Positions 36,759 through 48,330 are shown, counted from the first letter of the stretch. The stretch is DNA of 64,000 nucleotides from Takakia lepidozioides (GCA_030704615.1 CM060732.1:77543053-77607052), one strand, 5' to 3'. Made by a program: numbers and translations. Notes: generated from the sequence alone by a model not told the origin.

Positions 36759-38297
36759 GCTTCCTGCTTGAAAAAAGATGGAAAAGCATCATGAAAGTAA
36801 CCACCAATTGTATGCAGGTATACTTGGAGCTTTTCAAAAGGAAAGGAGAATAAACGGAAACTAGTGCAAAGGGAAGACTTTGGACCACCAATTGCAAGAC
36901 CCGAGTTCAGTTCTACACTGCCTACTTCCAGTTTCCAAATTCCATGCAGACCTCGCAGGCAGTGTGCCTTAAAAATTGTACAAGAGGCAAGGATAAAAGA
37001 AAACAAAAACAAGACGGCGACCGGCGAGTGCAAGACAACACCAATTAAGTGCCACAGAAGCCTACTTCTGCCCATCCTAATTTTCAAGAGAGCAATGAGT
37101 CAGCGCTACACAAACACACTTCCAATTTTGCAACTGCAGTGAAGAAATCTTTCCGAAAATGCAGTGCCGCCTCACAAATCTACTTTCCAGCTTTTTCCAG
37201 CTATTGTGAACAAGATCTTCCCCGAACGGAATACCACAGTCCACCGCTACACAAGCCGACTTCCCGTTTTCCAAATTTGTGAAGATCTTACAGCCATTTC
37301 ACGTAACATCTTTACAAGAAGCTAGGCAAAGCGAGAATGCTATCTTACGTCCAAACAACAACAATGTTCGGCAACGGTTCACCGATCGCTGAAATGCTCG
37401 AGTCGACCTTCTCCCAGTCTTTGTCAATTTCGTGCAGCAATTGATCACAGCTCCTCACGAGCAGCACTATTGATGGAGACCATGTACGCCTCTCCAAAAG
37501 CTCTTCCTCCCATCCAAGAACAGCACGCGTATTCCGTATTCATACGGCTTGAATACGTGCACGTGTACCGGTGTCAGACAACGTAACGGTACCGGATTAG
37601 GGCTACGTCTACAGTACAGGGTTAGGGTTTAGGGTTCCTTCTACTGTCCCCTCACCCAAAAGGGAAAAAACAAAAAAGGGATAAGTGCCCCTCACCTTGT
37701 ACTCATGGTTGTGATGAGTTGTGATGAGTTGTGATCATATTTGGCAAACACAGAGCCATGATGCAAGCACTCATCCTCACCACACTACCACATCATCATA
37801 CTCTACACATATTCTAAATGATCCCAAACTTGGACTGGGAACTCTCTCTCTCTCTCTCTCATTCATCCTCTCTTGATCCTCTCTTGAGATTGCTGCATGC
37901 CCAAAAAGATGGCTGTACTAAGCCACTCCCATGCACTTTGCATTCATCCATCAACTTTCCCTCACCACAGAAATGTGTAGCACCCTGAGAGCAGCCAGTG
38001 GGTGTTGGTGCAGGAGAGTATCAGGCCGCGCAAAGTCATGCTTGCTGCATTTTTCTCCAATAAGCCTACAGACCTTCATCTTTTGAAATTTCAAACACGG
38101 GGACAAATTTATGATCCGGCTTAAGTTATCAGTTCTCCATAGGTGCAACTTGTGTTAGTCTCCAGACTATGCAATGTCAACCAGCTCATATTGTGTTGTC
38201 CCCTTCATCCTCAGACTGGTAAAGAGTTTCTACTATTACAGAAGTTTGCATCATACATATCCTCCATACGTATCCCACACGTCGAACAAAATTTAAG
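36759..38297. other. Intergenic stretch with simple repeats
   Basis: Contains a short GTTGTGATGA tandem repeat (about 37708-37734), a (CT)n tract at 37842-37860, and a telomere-like GGGTTAGGGTTTAGGG motif near 37619. A 65-codon minus-strand frame at 37951-38148 could be a further remnant of the LRR sequence above it, but the similarity is too weak to call. Confidence 0.4.
37842..37860 (+). repeat. (CT)n microsatellite
   Basis: About nine CT units in perfect tandem. Confidence 0.9.
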
Positions 38298-38515
38298 TCA
38301 AGCTCCTTGATCTTCCTCCCAATTCTCACATCGTCTCAAGCTGAGCGTCTTGAGCTTTGACAGATGTCCCATTGACTTCCTAAAAGCAGAGCTGGCCAAA
38401 CATAGAGTTTCAAGCTCTGACAACAGTCCAATGGACTCGTGTACTCTTTCGAAATTGTGACATTGTGAGGCACCCTTGAGAAGTAACCGTGGTAAGTCCA
38501 CTTTGGGAGCAGAGC
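38298..38515 (-). pseudogene. Leucine-rich-repeat fragment of NLR (disease-resistance) type
   Basis: Minus-strand translation reads ESIGLLSELETLCLASSAF followed by KSMGHLSKLKTLSLRRCENW. These are consecutive plant NLR-type leucine-rich repeats (xSIGxLSxLxTLxLxxC). A stop follows soon after, and upstream residues are in other frames. No NB-ARC domain (P-loop, GLPL, MHD) is visible nearby, so only a scrap of the LRR region remains. Confidence 0.65.
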
Positions 38516-40131
38516 AATAGCATTTCTTGCTGGCCTTCCCCAGGAGCAGCAGCTGCTAGCCCAACGTCCATCCTCCTGAAAATAATTACCTGGATTAGCA
38601 ACACAGGTATATTTAAAATTGAAACGCAAGGAAGAAGTAACCTTGCTATGGCTTACAGAGGAAATCACCACGGAACCGAACTCACCAAGACATAAAAGGA
38701 GAGCACAAAGACAGGACATCCAGCCTCCACAACCAGTGAAGGCGCTGTGAAAGAAAAAAACCGGAATGACAACTCAAGAGGAGAGTCCTGAAACGCTTCA
38801 GAAAGGAGAGACACAAAACCATCAGCGAGGTGATTCCACCCCAAGCCAACACCACACACGGAGCCTAACGAAGTCTTATTACTGGGCACATTTTTCCTTG
38901 GACTGCCCCGAAGGCGGAACTAGATGCGTTCTAGGTGTTCCGAGTCTGTTCGCCTAGATGGTGTTAGTCGGCGATCCTTTTTCCTGCCGTCATTCACTTG
39001 CACCAATCAACTCCACCACATGTTCAAGCTTACAGCTCAAGCAAAATGGAGGGGATGCCCTTGAACCCGCTAAGCTGTGGCTGGCTGCTTTCTCTTTACA
39101 GACGTTCTACAGTTTCTTTCTGATTCCTGAAGAGACCTCTGAAGAGTTCTTTGTTTGTGGGTATTAAGATTGTAAGTTCTTGGTTCATTATACACAAACA
39201 ATCTACACTTTTGGTGCTGTATGGTGCTTAGTGATTTGTTTGTATTGATGGCACTCTATGTTGGCAGTTTCTGTCAGGAGAGTCATTTTGGGGCAATCCT
39301 TCAGTACTTTGATCCTCTTGTTGGAGGACAAACAGTTTTGAGAAAGCATGTGCTGGTCGGTGGTCAGTGGACTATAATCTGTGGAGTTGACTATATTTCA
39401 AAAATTTATAATCATCATTATACGAATTTGCAACAGCAGAAATCTGTGACTTGAGGATCCACAAAAGCTCCTGTATCTGTTATGTACAGGAAAATCTGAG
39501 TATGTTGGAGTAGGGCAGAATCGCACTGACAGCCTAAACTAAAATCTGTTGAAGGTCATCGAATATTGGGTGACACGACTATCTTTTACGGGTCCATAGG
39601 AGGGGAATCTTACATTTCCCGAGGGATGTTATAAAAGGACTGTTGTACTCCAATATGGAGCATGAGAGCTATGCAGTTTCCTTGGGTCTGAGAGTACTAT
39701 TATCAGGCAGATTGAAGATATCTACTACAGCAATCTATTACCCCATGGAAAAAGTCCTATAATCGCAGATCAGCTCTACATGAGGACGTTATCTTGCAGA
39801 GGATTGGGTTACTGCCAGCTTAGTCCATGTCACCCAAGTTGAGATATAACAGTCACTCAGAACAAGGGAAAACTGGTCCAAAATGCCAGCTCCCTTACCA
39901 AAGCTGTGCCCTTTTCATGTTAAATGTTTGGACTATCAACAATCACTTTGCCCCCAGTTTAAGAACAACACTACAGTACTTTCGAGGGCTAGGGTAGGGA
40001 AGGAGGGGTAGAGAACTGATTGCTTTCTCACCGTAGCTTTATGGCCATTAATTTGGTGTGGTGGGAGGGAGGAAGAAGAACAAATAGTTGCACAACGTGG
40101 GAAAAGTCATTTGGTTTGGTGTATGTTTTAC
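38516..40131. other. Intergenic stretch, no gene recognised
   Basis: Short chance frames only. If the Lon-domain exons above belong to a live gene, its later exons should be here, but none could be recognised. Confidence 0.35.
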
Positions 40132-40471
40132 CTTAATCTTAATTTGGAGTTGCTGCACATCTGCCAATGTCTTCTTGAGCTTGTCAGTTGATGCACACAA
40201 AGATTCTCTATCTTCTGGGGTCTCGTCTTTTACCGGCAGCACTGTGCACTTTATGAATGGCTCCATCTGTCACAAACTCAAGTTTCATTACTAAGCTGCA
40301 GTTATTTTCAGAAAGCTACCAATGGTGTTTGCAAGCTGAAGAAATGAGGAACATTGGATGAAGCATTCTAACACTGACACTTCAGATGAGCCATACTTGA
40401 GTAAAGTTGACCATCTTGATGTGGCCAATCCCTCGGATTGTTACAAAAGCTCCTATTTCCAAACGCCTAAC
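40132..40471 (-). CDS. Two exons of a Lon N-terminal (substrate-binding) domain protein, partial
   Basis: Exon 40471-40397 follows an acceptor CAG and encodes 25 residues including RLEIGAFVTIRGIGHIKMV; its donor is GTATGG. Exon 40266-40132 follows CAG and encodes 45 residues beginning MEPFIKCTVLPVKDE and ending in a short coiled segment LADVQQLQIKIK; its donor is GTAAAA. Both are in phase and joined they read continuously. The layout (IGxFVxIRGIG, then a PYLxGxVxPV-like block and a coiled linker) resembles the plant plastid family with an isolated Lon N-terminal domain and no protease domain. Upstream and downstream exons were not recognised. This may be a gene fragment; the family call is moderate. 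Confidence 0.5.
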
Positions 40472-42200
40472 CTGCAATAGCAAAAAAGCACCTCATCACA
40501 CTGCTTGCAAGCCTGAACAAAAGCCTCTCCAGTGGACTCTGATTTGTCTTGTTTCCATGAATATATAAACCATCTAGTTTGGAACGTTATATGTCTTGCA
40601 CTGCAAGATTAGTTTGCAGTCATCTCCCACCGAAACCCCAGTTCCCCATTCCAGTCACTGCCTTCTATCACTGTATACGCGGAACACTGAAGTGCTGAGT
40701 TTCAAACAAAGAAGACCTGGCTAATACCTCATGGCCATATGAATAAAAAAATGGACTAGTCGACTAGTCAGGTTTCATCTGAAAAAGAAAATGCACCCCA
40801 ACCATCTTTATGCTTCATTTTCTCCTTCCTGCATAGACTCATTCCGCATATATAAACTTCCCCACCATATACTTCCTCCGTAGAACCACAGAATTTGACT
40901 ACTTGTGTTAATGATGTGTTATAACCAGCCCACAATTCACCACCCAGGAACATCACACACTGCTCGTTCGACTGAAATCTTGTGGGGCCCTTATACCAGT
41001 TTGCCATATTGACACACTAGATGATCAGAAGCCACGCCCCAAGACTTGAAGGTGGACTCCACAGACACAGTGTAGTTGGCCCCATCGTTGTAGTGATGTG
41101 TTACATCTTGTCATGACATCCTGCGAAACTTATTTTCCTGGACACAGCTTTTTCACTGTTGTCCCAGATGGCTGGAATGAGCTGTTGATTCTTTGTTGGG
41201 ATAAATAAACTCATCAGCATGTTAGGATTGAAACAGAAAAGTTTCACTATTTGAATAACAATAACCAGGAATTGATGCCTGACCAGTTACTGGGCAGATT
41301 GATACACAACACCACAATTAGTTTCTACAATCAGGACTGACTATGGGTAAGATACCTGGGGGCCTTACACTCTCAATGCGAGCCCAGCAACCTTAGGTAG
41401 CCACAAATGATTTGTTTGTTCTGTCTGTAAGCATGAATCCATCAAGCATGGACCTGTTGATTTCTTCAGAAGTTGCCAACATAATAACACATTGGGAGGT
41501 TAGTGGCCTCAAATTTACACAGACGAGCGCAGAGCTTATTTGGGAGGGGAGGACAGAGCCCATTGTATATCTAGACACGTTGAGGGAGGCCAACCTTCCT
41601 TTCCTGGAGGGCATGCTTAACAGTGAGTTTCTCATCTTCCTACTCCAGTGCATTAGTGACAAAACTAAAGAATGCTGTGAAACTATGAGCAGAAAAAGAC
41701 CAATATTGTGTGCAGTCGGTGTTGCGGGGAGTCCAGATTTTCCCAAAAGGACGCCTGGGGTAGTCACTGTATTATTACAGCCTAGACCAGTTTTTTGCCG
41801 CATTATTTGACGTATTCATCATTGCCTGTGGCATCGCCTGTGGGGCCAGAAAATGAATTTGCCTGCTCTTCTCCTGAGGAGATGTTTGGATTGATACCTT
41901 CCCAGACAGTGATTCAAGCTTTGTGTCACCTAATTTAAATAATCACAGGTCTGTCCAGTAGATTTCAAACTTCCACCAGCTTGGTCATCGGTTCATCTGA
42001 GTAGCTTGTCCTTTTGGAGCATAAGCAGCTGTCAAAGCTCTTCAAATTGTTTCAAATTCTTGGCTTCCTTGTCTGTCAGGTGAAGAAAGTGTCAAACCTG
42101 CTTATATTCAAACTGGCCTCTCCTTTTTGGGTGATTTACATCCACAACTTACCCTACTTAATGACTTTGCTTTGGTCGACTTAAAAACATCCAAGGAGAG
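40472..42200. other. Intergenic stretch, no gene recognised
   Basis: A region at 41393-41810 is open on both strands (132 and 136 codons), but neither product has a recognisable domain. It may be an old coding remnant. Nothing else stands out. Confidence 0.35.
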
Positions 42201-42209
42201 GTATGAAAC

Positions 42210-43150
42210 CGTGTTGTGCGGGTATATTGATTTCAATATACCCTTAGGGTATAAGTAAATTATTTTTGTCAAATCATTTACCCTCCGGGTATGGATAAAT
42301 CGAAATCTCAAAAAACTATATACCCTCCGGATATGGATAAATTAACTTTTCAGATTTCTATATAACCCCAGAGTATGGATATAGATGCCAAAATATACCC
42401 TGAGGGTATGAATAGTTTCCGGGTATGGATAGTTATTTCAATTAATATATAATTTAATGGTTTTAAAGAATATATGATGTTCTTCAATATGTACAAAACA
42501 CAAAAAAAACAATCTAGGGTAAAAGAGAAAATTGATAAGATATTGCATAATATTTTGGTGTTAATTTCCAATGCAAGATGGAAGAGGTTTGAGATTTTTT
42601 TAAAAGCACATCGGCTGGTAGCTCAGCTGCTAAGTGCACAGCGCTGTGGTGGAACCCGCTACCTTGCCCTGTGTGTGGGACTGTTCGTAACGGTACGTCT
42701 GGGCGTTGATCGTCCTCTAGGTCACATGGTCCATAAATGAAAGGGGGTTAATCTTTCCCGCTCCTCAAGGGCCTGAATTGTGGGCTGTCGCTCCCAGGTT
42801 GTCCAAAAAAAATCCCCCCCTAGAGGACCTAAATTGTGGGCAGGTTTCCTTATATGTATGCGAGATCTGAAGAGGTATTACATGAAGGCTATGAAGGCAC
42901 ATAAAGGCCCTTATATACCCTGATTAGATATACCCTTCATTTTAACATATACCCTTCAGGAAAGTAGGGTATATTGAGTGTCTTGATGTAGGGTAAATAT
43001 AAGGATAAGGGTATATCATAAAAATATACCATGATATAAGGGTATACATCCAGGTACCTAAACTTGCCACACCAGGGTATACATATATCAATATACCCTG
43101 ATATACCCGGCGGGTATATCAGGGTAATTCATATACCCGCCCAACACTAG
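42210..43150. mobile_element. hAT-like non-autonomous DNA transposon with GGGTAT repeats
   Basis: Left terminus GTGTTGTGCGGGTAT and right terminus, reverse-complemented, AGTGTTGGGCGGGTAT form imperfect inverted repeats. They are flanked by an 8-bp near-duplication, TATGAAAC (42202-42209) and TATGAAAG (43151-43158). Eight-base target duplications and (C/T)AGTGTTGGGC ends fit the hAT superfamily. Both subterminal regions (42220-42430 and 42910-43140) are packed with TACCC/GGGTA palindromic motifs, as expected for transposase-binding repeats. No transposase is encoded. The centre contains a tRNA-like segment. Confidence 0.75.
42606..42835 (+). repeat. Possible tRNA-derived SINE inside the hAT-like element
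   Basis: Starts GGCTGGTAGCTCAGCTGCTAAG, where TAGCTCAGCTG is a perfect pol III A box. It runs through GC-rich sequence to an A-rich tract (AAAAAAAA near 42807). The B box is weak, and the tract is followed by more non-repetitive sequence. Its composition differs sharply from the AT-rich GGGTAT arms on both sides. This is a suggestion only. Confidence 0.3.
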
Positions 43151-43824
43151 TATGAAAGTGTACTCCTGTTTCTTAAGACCATAGCCATTGGGACTCCACC
43201 ATAAGTTTAGTTGCATGTATCTTTGTGTCACATGGAAAGCCCAAGAGTCAAAGTCATGTCTTGGAATGTTTCCATTCTCCAGGATGAATAACCCGTCTCG
43301 ACATTTTAAAGAAGGTAGGAATGGCTTGAAAGCAGGTTTTTGCGCCTATAAAGCCCATATTTGCTTAGCCTAGAAATGGCCCGTTTCATCTAAAACGGCG
43401 ATACACATCCATAGTATAATTTTTTGGCGTATAAAGCCATTAAACCGTTACAATGATATCTAGGTTAGGGTTAGTTTTGGCTGGTGGCTCAATCCTGGCC
43501 CTTCATCAGATCTAGGGTAACAAAGTGGCGCCGTGGGTTTTGGCTTGTGACGCCTCGCCACGTGGCGGGCAACTAAAGCTAGGGCTTTTGTATAAAGACA
43601 GCGCCCTGACACAAGGTCAGGGCGATGTACTCGGGTGTTAGTGTATATGTGATTTTGGTGTACAAGCTTTGGATGAGAGCTGCTTTGTGTCAGTTCCGTG
43701 TGTTTGATCCTCCTCACGCGCATTGCCTGCTATTTCCGCTCGCCCCTTTGCTTTGAAACAGTTCATAAAGCACAGTTGAGAAGACGGTAAATCTGAATCC
43801 CATTTCTTTGTAAGATACCAATGC
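43151..43824. other. Intergenic stretch, no gene recognised
   Basis: Short frames only. A telomere-like motif appears near 43464. The end of this stretch adjoins the gag-like copy on the plus strand. Confidence 0.3.
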
Positions 43825-44260
43825 AAGCCGAAGAGGTATTGTTTACATACCTTGGAGGAATACTTTGATGATGACTATCCTGATGTCGACAAGGTCAAAG
43901 CCACAATTCGATTACTATTAAGAGAAAAGACAAAGTTGTGGTGGAGTCGCCACAAGCATGAGCACCGTAGGGTTTAGGGTTAGAATCCAATTGTAAGTTA
44001 GGCATAATATCTCCCTGGAAACTGTGCCAAAAAAATGAAACAGAACTATTCCAATTAAAGCATGAGAGATCAATGTTACCGACTACAAACCTCAGTTTGA
44101 CACTCATGTTGTCTACTTTACCTCTTTGGATAAAAGTGATTGAGTATTGTTTTTCATTAATGGATTGAAGGATACATTGAGTTACAAAATAAAGCTCATA
44201 ATTCCCATACTGTTGTTGATTCAGTATATCAATTAGCCAATATTATCAAAATCAGGGTAG
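43825..44260 (+). pseudogene. Decayed Ty3/gypsy gag copy (+ strand)
   Basis: The plus strand here matches the minus-strand gag at 44720-45140 in inverted orientation, sharing long blocks such as GTCGACAAGGTCAAAGCCAC and GTGGTGGAGTCGCCACAAG. Stops and frame changes occur throughout, so it is dead. About 500 bp separate it from the matching part of the other copy. Confidence 0.8.
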
Positions 44261-44272
44261 GTTGTTCTGCCA

Positions 44273-45146
44273 CTAACCCTTGTACACGAGTAACTGAAGG
44301 ATTATATGAAACATGTTCTTCAATGCTCGTAGATGAAACCTCACTTGAGCTTTTCCTTTAGCTCCATCTGGCATTTCCCCACTCTCCGTTGTAGGGTTTG
44401 AAAGATTTGATTCTGTTACCTGAACCACAGCTGCGTGATGCGTCGAACTCTTTGGGCATTCTGATGAATGATGTCCATGCTCATGGCATTTGAAACACCA
44501 ACCTCTTCTCATGTGAGCATGTTGCTCCTTGTAAGTCAATCTAGGAGTTTGAGTTTCTGCCTTAGTTGTATTAGTCCACCATTTGCTCTTCTTCCAATTT
44601 GCCTTCTTGGAGTAACTCTTTTGGAAAGGAACTAGCTTAGTCTGCACTGCTGCTTCTCCACGTTTAGCTCTTATGGTTTTTTCTTCACCCTCAAATATAC
44701 TAGTTAACCGATATACTTCAACAATAATATGGGGATTATGAGCTTTAATTTTGTATCTCACTGTACTCTTCAATCCATTGACGAAAAACAATACTCATCA
44801 TTGTCATCCAAAGAGGTGAAGTAAGCAACATGAGTGTCAAACTGAGCTTTGTAGTCGGCAACACTTGATCTCTCCTGCTTTAACTGGAATAGTTTCATTT
44901 TTATTTTCTTGGCATAATCTCTAGGAAGATATTGCGCTAGAAACGATTTTCTAATTAAGTTTGTCCCTTGAAAATTTCTTACCCTAAACCCTACGCTCTT
45001 GTGGCGACTCCACCACAACTTCATCATTTTTCTTAGTAATAGAATTGTGGCTTTGACCTTGTCGACATCAGAATAGTCATCATTAAAGTATTCCTCCAAA
45101 GTATGTAGAAAGGACAATACCTCTTCGGCTTTCACCGGTGTCTTAC

Positions 45147-45177
<31 letters not shown>

Positions 45178-45414
45178 CATTTTTTTTACTTCCTTGGTAA
45201 TATCTTTTCTCCTTTGTGCCTTATGAACTGCAACAATACTTGTATTAGACTCCTTGGAACCATTGTCCGTTACTAGAGTTCTATGTTGTCGATCTCCTCC
45301 TCTGTCTTTTCTGCAATGCCGACCGGCATTTCTCCTGACCATTCGACCTTTGCCTTTCTTGGGGTCTAATCCTTTTCGAACCAATTGAACGGCTCCTCCG
45401 GTTTGGATCTCCAA
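44273..45414 (-). pseudogene. Ty3/gypsy gag with CCHC zinc knuckle, one frameshift
   Basis: Two overlapping minus-strand frames (45414-44770 and 44791-44273) together cover a retrotransposon gag. The first holds the capsid region, including the EEYFNDDYSDVDKVKATI and WWSRHKS blocks and LAQYLPRDYAKKI. The second contains the zinc knuckle CFKCHEHGHHSSEC (CX2CX4HX4C) at about 44475-44516. The break between frames lies at a T run near 44787, where one base appears to be missing. A basic N-terminal region includes an (IY)n stretch encoded by an AT microsatellite. No protease or reverse transcriptase follows; the other end abuts the inverted gag copy. Confidence 0.85.
45150..45178. repeat. (AT)n microsatellite
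   Basis: About 14 TA units, lying in frame within the gypsy gag remnant. Confidence 0.9.
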
Positions 45415-45631
45415 CCTCCTCGGCCCTAACGATTCATATGATAGCTACCATTTGCTCATTTGTAAACAAACTAGTGTCTATCCTCTAAACTGTTGTTTTA
45501 GGAACAATATGAGTCTGTTCATGTCCTGACCTAACTGTATCATGCGGCACAATGTATCATGTACTATTCTGGATCCTAACATAGAGCTACTAGAACCTTA
45601 CATAAGTTAGCTCATAAAAAGTTCAACTCAA

Positions 45632-45649
45632 CATGAGGCTCTGATACCA
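45632..45649 (-). other. Retrotransposon primer-binding site (tRNA-iMet type)
   Basis: The minus strand reads TGGTATCAGAGCC, complementary to the 3' end of initiator tRNA-Met, the usual primer for plant LTR retrotransposons. It lies between the LTR-like sequence (45650 upward) and the gag frame starting at 45414, which is the expected order. Confidence 0.8.
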
Positions 45650-45972
45650 TATATCACGTTCCTCTCTCTAGGTAAAGCCAGAACAGTCTGACTAGAAGCT
45701 AAAAGCTCGGTTCAACTAGAATATGATCATTGAACCGCCCATCCACCCTCAAGCTTCTATCATCAAATTTATTATCAATCTATCTATCAATCTATCTCAA
45801 AGTCTGTCTATCAATCCTCAAGTGTTCTACTCTAAAAATCCTCTTCCTTATATAGGCAGTCCGGCTGCTCCTTCAGTGACCCATAAATACCCATCCAAAT
45901 ATATCTAGTAAAAGGGTTCAATGGAGGGTTGATACTTCTCCTTCCATCAATATCAATACCAGTATTGTATCC
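45650..45972 (-). mobile_element. Ty3/gypsy LTR, probably interrupted by the CACTA element
   Basis: Immediately 5' of the primer-binding site on the minus strand. It carries a TATA box (CTATATAAGG, 45847-45856) at a position suited to an LTR promoter. The terminal TG/CA bases cannot be placed: the sequence is cut at 45973-45975 by the target duplication of the CACTA element, so the LTR start may lie beyond 50501. No second LTR was found. Confidence 0.5.
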
Positions 45973-46204
45973 ATGCACTACAACGGAATCCGGCTTTTAC
46001 GTCTGCTATTTTCCAGTCGTATCAGCCTTTTATGACTACATGACTGCCTAGTCAGATAAACCCAGTCAATTGTGACAAATGAGTCGTAAGCGCCATAAAG
46101 TCGTATCTGCCAGTCGTGGAGCTCACTGTTGACGTAGCAACGGGGACGCCTAATCATAGTCATTGAGAAGACCGTAGTAAATGACTGCGAATCCATGTCA
46201 GCTT

Positions 46205-46450
46205 CACGTGGAATGGAAGGGATATGCCACGTGTCACGTCAAAGAGAAGGCGACGGGGTCTTTACGACTCGCATATATGACTTCCGCATATTAAGGACAA
46301 CACGTGGAGAAGACTGGACATGACACGTGGAATCAAATTATGCAGGATGGGGGTGGTTGTTATGACTGGAGCATATGACTTCCATGGTGCACTCTAGATA
46401 CTGCACGTGGCACGAGTATGGGCGAACACGAGGGGTGAAAGTGACACGTG
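46205..46450. promoter_or_regulatory. Cluster of six CACGTG (G-box) palindromes in the CACTA left arm
   Basis: CACGTG occurs at 46205, 46228, 46301, 46324, 46404 and 46445, mostly as ACACGTGG or CCACGTGT, the core of bZIP/ABRE and bHLH sites. One more lies at 50228 in the other arm. In this setting they are best read as subterminal repeats of the transposon; whether host factors bind them is unknown. Confidence 0.6.
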
Positions 46451-46769
46451 GCGGAGGCTCTGTGGATGGGAGGTAGTCGTGTACATGACCGTAGTCATGG
46501 GCCTAACTCTAGCACCATTGAAAGCATACGAAAACACCATTGAAATTGGAACATCGATCATTTAGGTCTTTCCCAAGTCTTTCAGGAATAAAACGTCATA
46601 TACTCCCCATGGTGTACAACGTGACTTAATGTTCAAAGATCCGTTTTATAATCTAATCCGGTGCTACTACAAAAATGCACAAAGCTGCAAAGTCTATGTA
46701 GACTTCCAAATGCCTGAGCAGAAGATGCATACACTGACATCTCTCAAATTTCAGCAATCCACTACCTTC

Positions 46770-46945
46770 ATTAGCAGTGCTTGATTTTATTAATTGTGCC
46801 GCTGCTGCTGCGGCTTCCAGTTGACCATCTACCCATGCAGGTTTCTTCTAGCTATCCTTCCATAATGAATCATACGTAATGTGGAGCTTGAAAATCCAGC
46901 CTTCTTGGATGAATCTGCGCCCACACTCTATCCCTGCTCCTTCAT
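46770..46945 (-). pseudogene. Unidentified gene fragment X, copy 1
   Basis: Near-identical to 48138-48320. The minus-strand product contains WIFKLHITYDSLWKDS and, after a stop, the alanine-rich QLEAAAAAAQLIKSS. Family not recognised. It abuts PPR fragments. Confidence 0.6.
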
Positions 46946-46949
46946 GCCC

Positions 46950-47960
46950 ATGAGGGTATTGTTCATAATCACATCTGGTACAATTCCAGCTTTGGTGATG
47001 CAACCATGTACCTCTTTGCATGTGCTTTCCAGGGCTGCCAGGCTTGTACACGCACTGCAAACGCACACAAACATGATGTGGTCGAGCTTCACCCCTTCCC
47101 CCATCATTTGCTTTCAGGTCTCCAAAGCCCCATCCCGCGCTCCTGCTCTGCACGCCCTCATCACAAGGGCATATTTCAGAACAACATCAATTCAATTCCA
47201 GCTTGGACGATGTCACCACAAAACCCGTCTTCACTCATTGCCTACTCCAGTTAAGTGCAATTATAGGCTAGGCTGATACCACATCTCATTCAGCCATATT
47301 ATCAAACTGCATGTCATTTGTATCCTTGTAGTTGTACCCAAACTTGGCATATATGTTCACTACGACAACATTCAGAATCACATCAGATACAATACTAGCT
47401 TTGACGATATTACCGTGGACCTCTGCACCATTTTTCAGGGCTGTCAGGCTTGCATTTGACATATATATCCACCAAGCAGTGTTTAGAGACATCTAGTGGT
47501 ACAATTCCAGCTTTGACAATGTCACCATGGACCGTTGCGTCCTTTCTAGGGCTACCACACTCACATTTGACATACATGTACACCAAGGGAATGTTCAGAA
47601 TGACATCAGGTACAATTCCAGCTTTGATGATGTCACCATGAACCTCTTGGTCCCTTTCCAGGGCTTCTAGGCTCGCATATGCATATTACAAACACAAATG
47701 AACATGACCTGGTCTGGCTTCATCTTTTCCCATATCATTTGCTCTTAGTTTTCCAAAGCCTTAATCCCACACCCATGCTGCACATACCTTGCAATCATGG
47801 CACTCCACAACACCACATCTCATTTAGCCATGTTGTCGAACTCTCCCTTCACATCAGGCTTGCTGCACCCATATGTGGCATACATGTCCACCGGGGCAGT
47901 GTTCAGAATGACAACTAGTACAATTTCAGCTTTGACGATGGAAAATGGCAAAGAGTTATC
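46950..47960 (-). pseudogene. Cluster of degenerate PPR gene fragments inside the CACTA element
   Basis: Minus-strand frames repeatedly show pieces of PLS repeats. The clearest is 47492-47286, with GAEVHGNIVKASIVSDVIL followed by NIYAKFGY and QFDNMAE, the L/S repeat boundary seen in the PPR gene at 1643-4336. Other pieces between 46990 and 47160 and between 47500 and 47930 repeat the segment around VTF and VH..I(V/I)KA in shuffled order, all frameshifted. They look like a captured PPR gene that was internally duplicated and decayed. Confidence 0.7.
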
Positions 47961-48129
47961 CCAATATCCCGCTACCAATGAGTTCAATGCATTTCCTTGT
48001 CACATTGGCAATGTCATGTCAAAGTCACTTCCAACTATATTCACTCAACATCTAACTTGCAGAATTCAACATGAAAATTGAAGGCTGATTCTGATAAGAG
48101 GGGAAAACATGGTGAAATGTGTTGAAGGA

Positions 48130-48330
48130 GGTGCCTTCATTAGCAGTGCTTGATTTTATCAATTGTGCCGCTGCTGCTGCGGCTTCCAGTTGACCATCTA
48201 TCCATGCAAGTTTCTTGTATCTATCCTTCCAGAGGGAATCATAGGTAACGTGGAGCTTGAAATCCGGCCGTCTTGGATGAATCTGGACACACACTCTATC
48301 CCTGCTCCTTCTGCTCTCTATGACACTACA
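48130..48330 (-). pseudogene. Unidentified gene fragment X, copy 2 (best preserved)
   Basis: The minus-strand frame (48408-48052) includes RVCVQIHPRRPDFKLHVTY, then DSLWKDRYKKLAWIDGQ, then LEAAAAAAQLIKSSTANEG. The three copies share the PDFKLHVTYDSLWKDRYKK-like core, so it derives from one real coding exon. I do not recognise the protein. Confidence 0.6.

Noticed and set aside
41393-41810. Overlapping open frames of 132 (+) and 136 (-) codons
   Set aside because: Open on both strands but no family, start context or splice signal supports either; kept only as a note.
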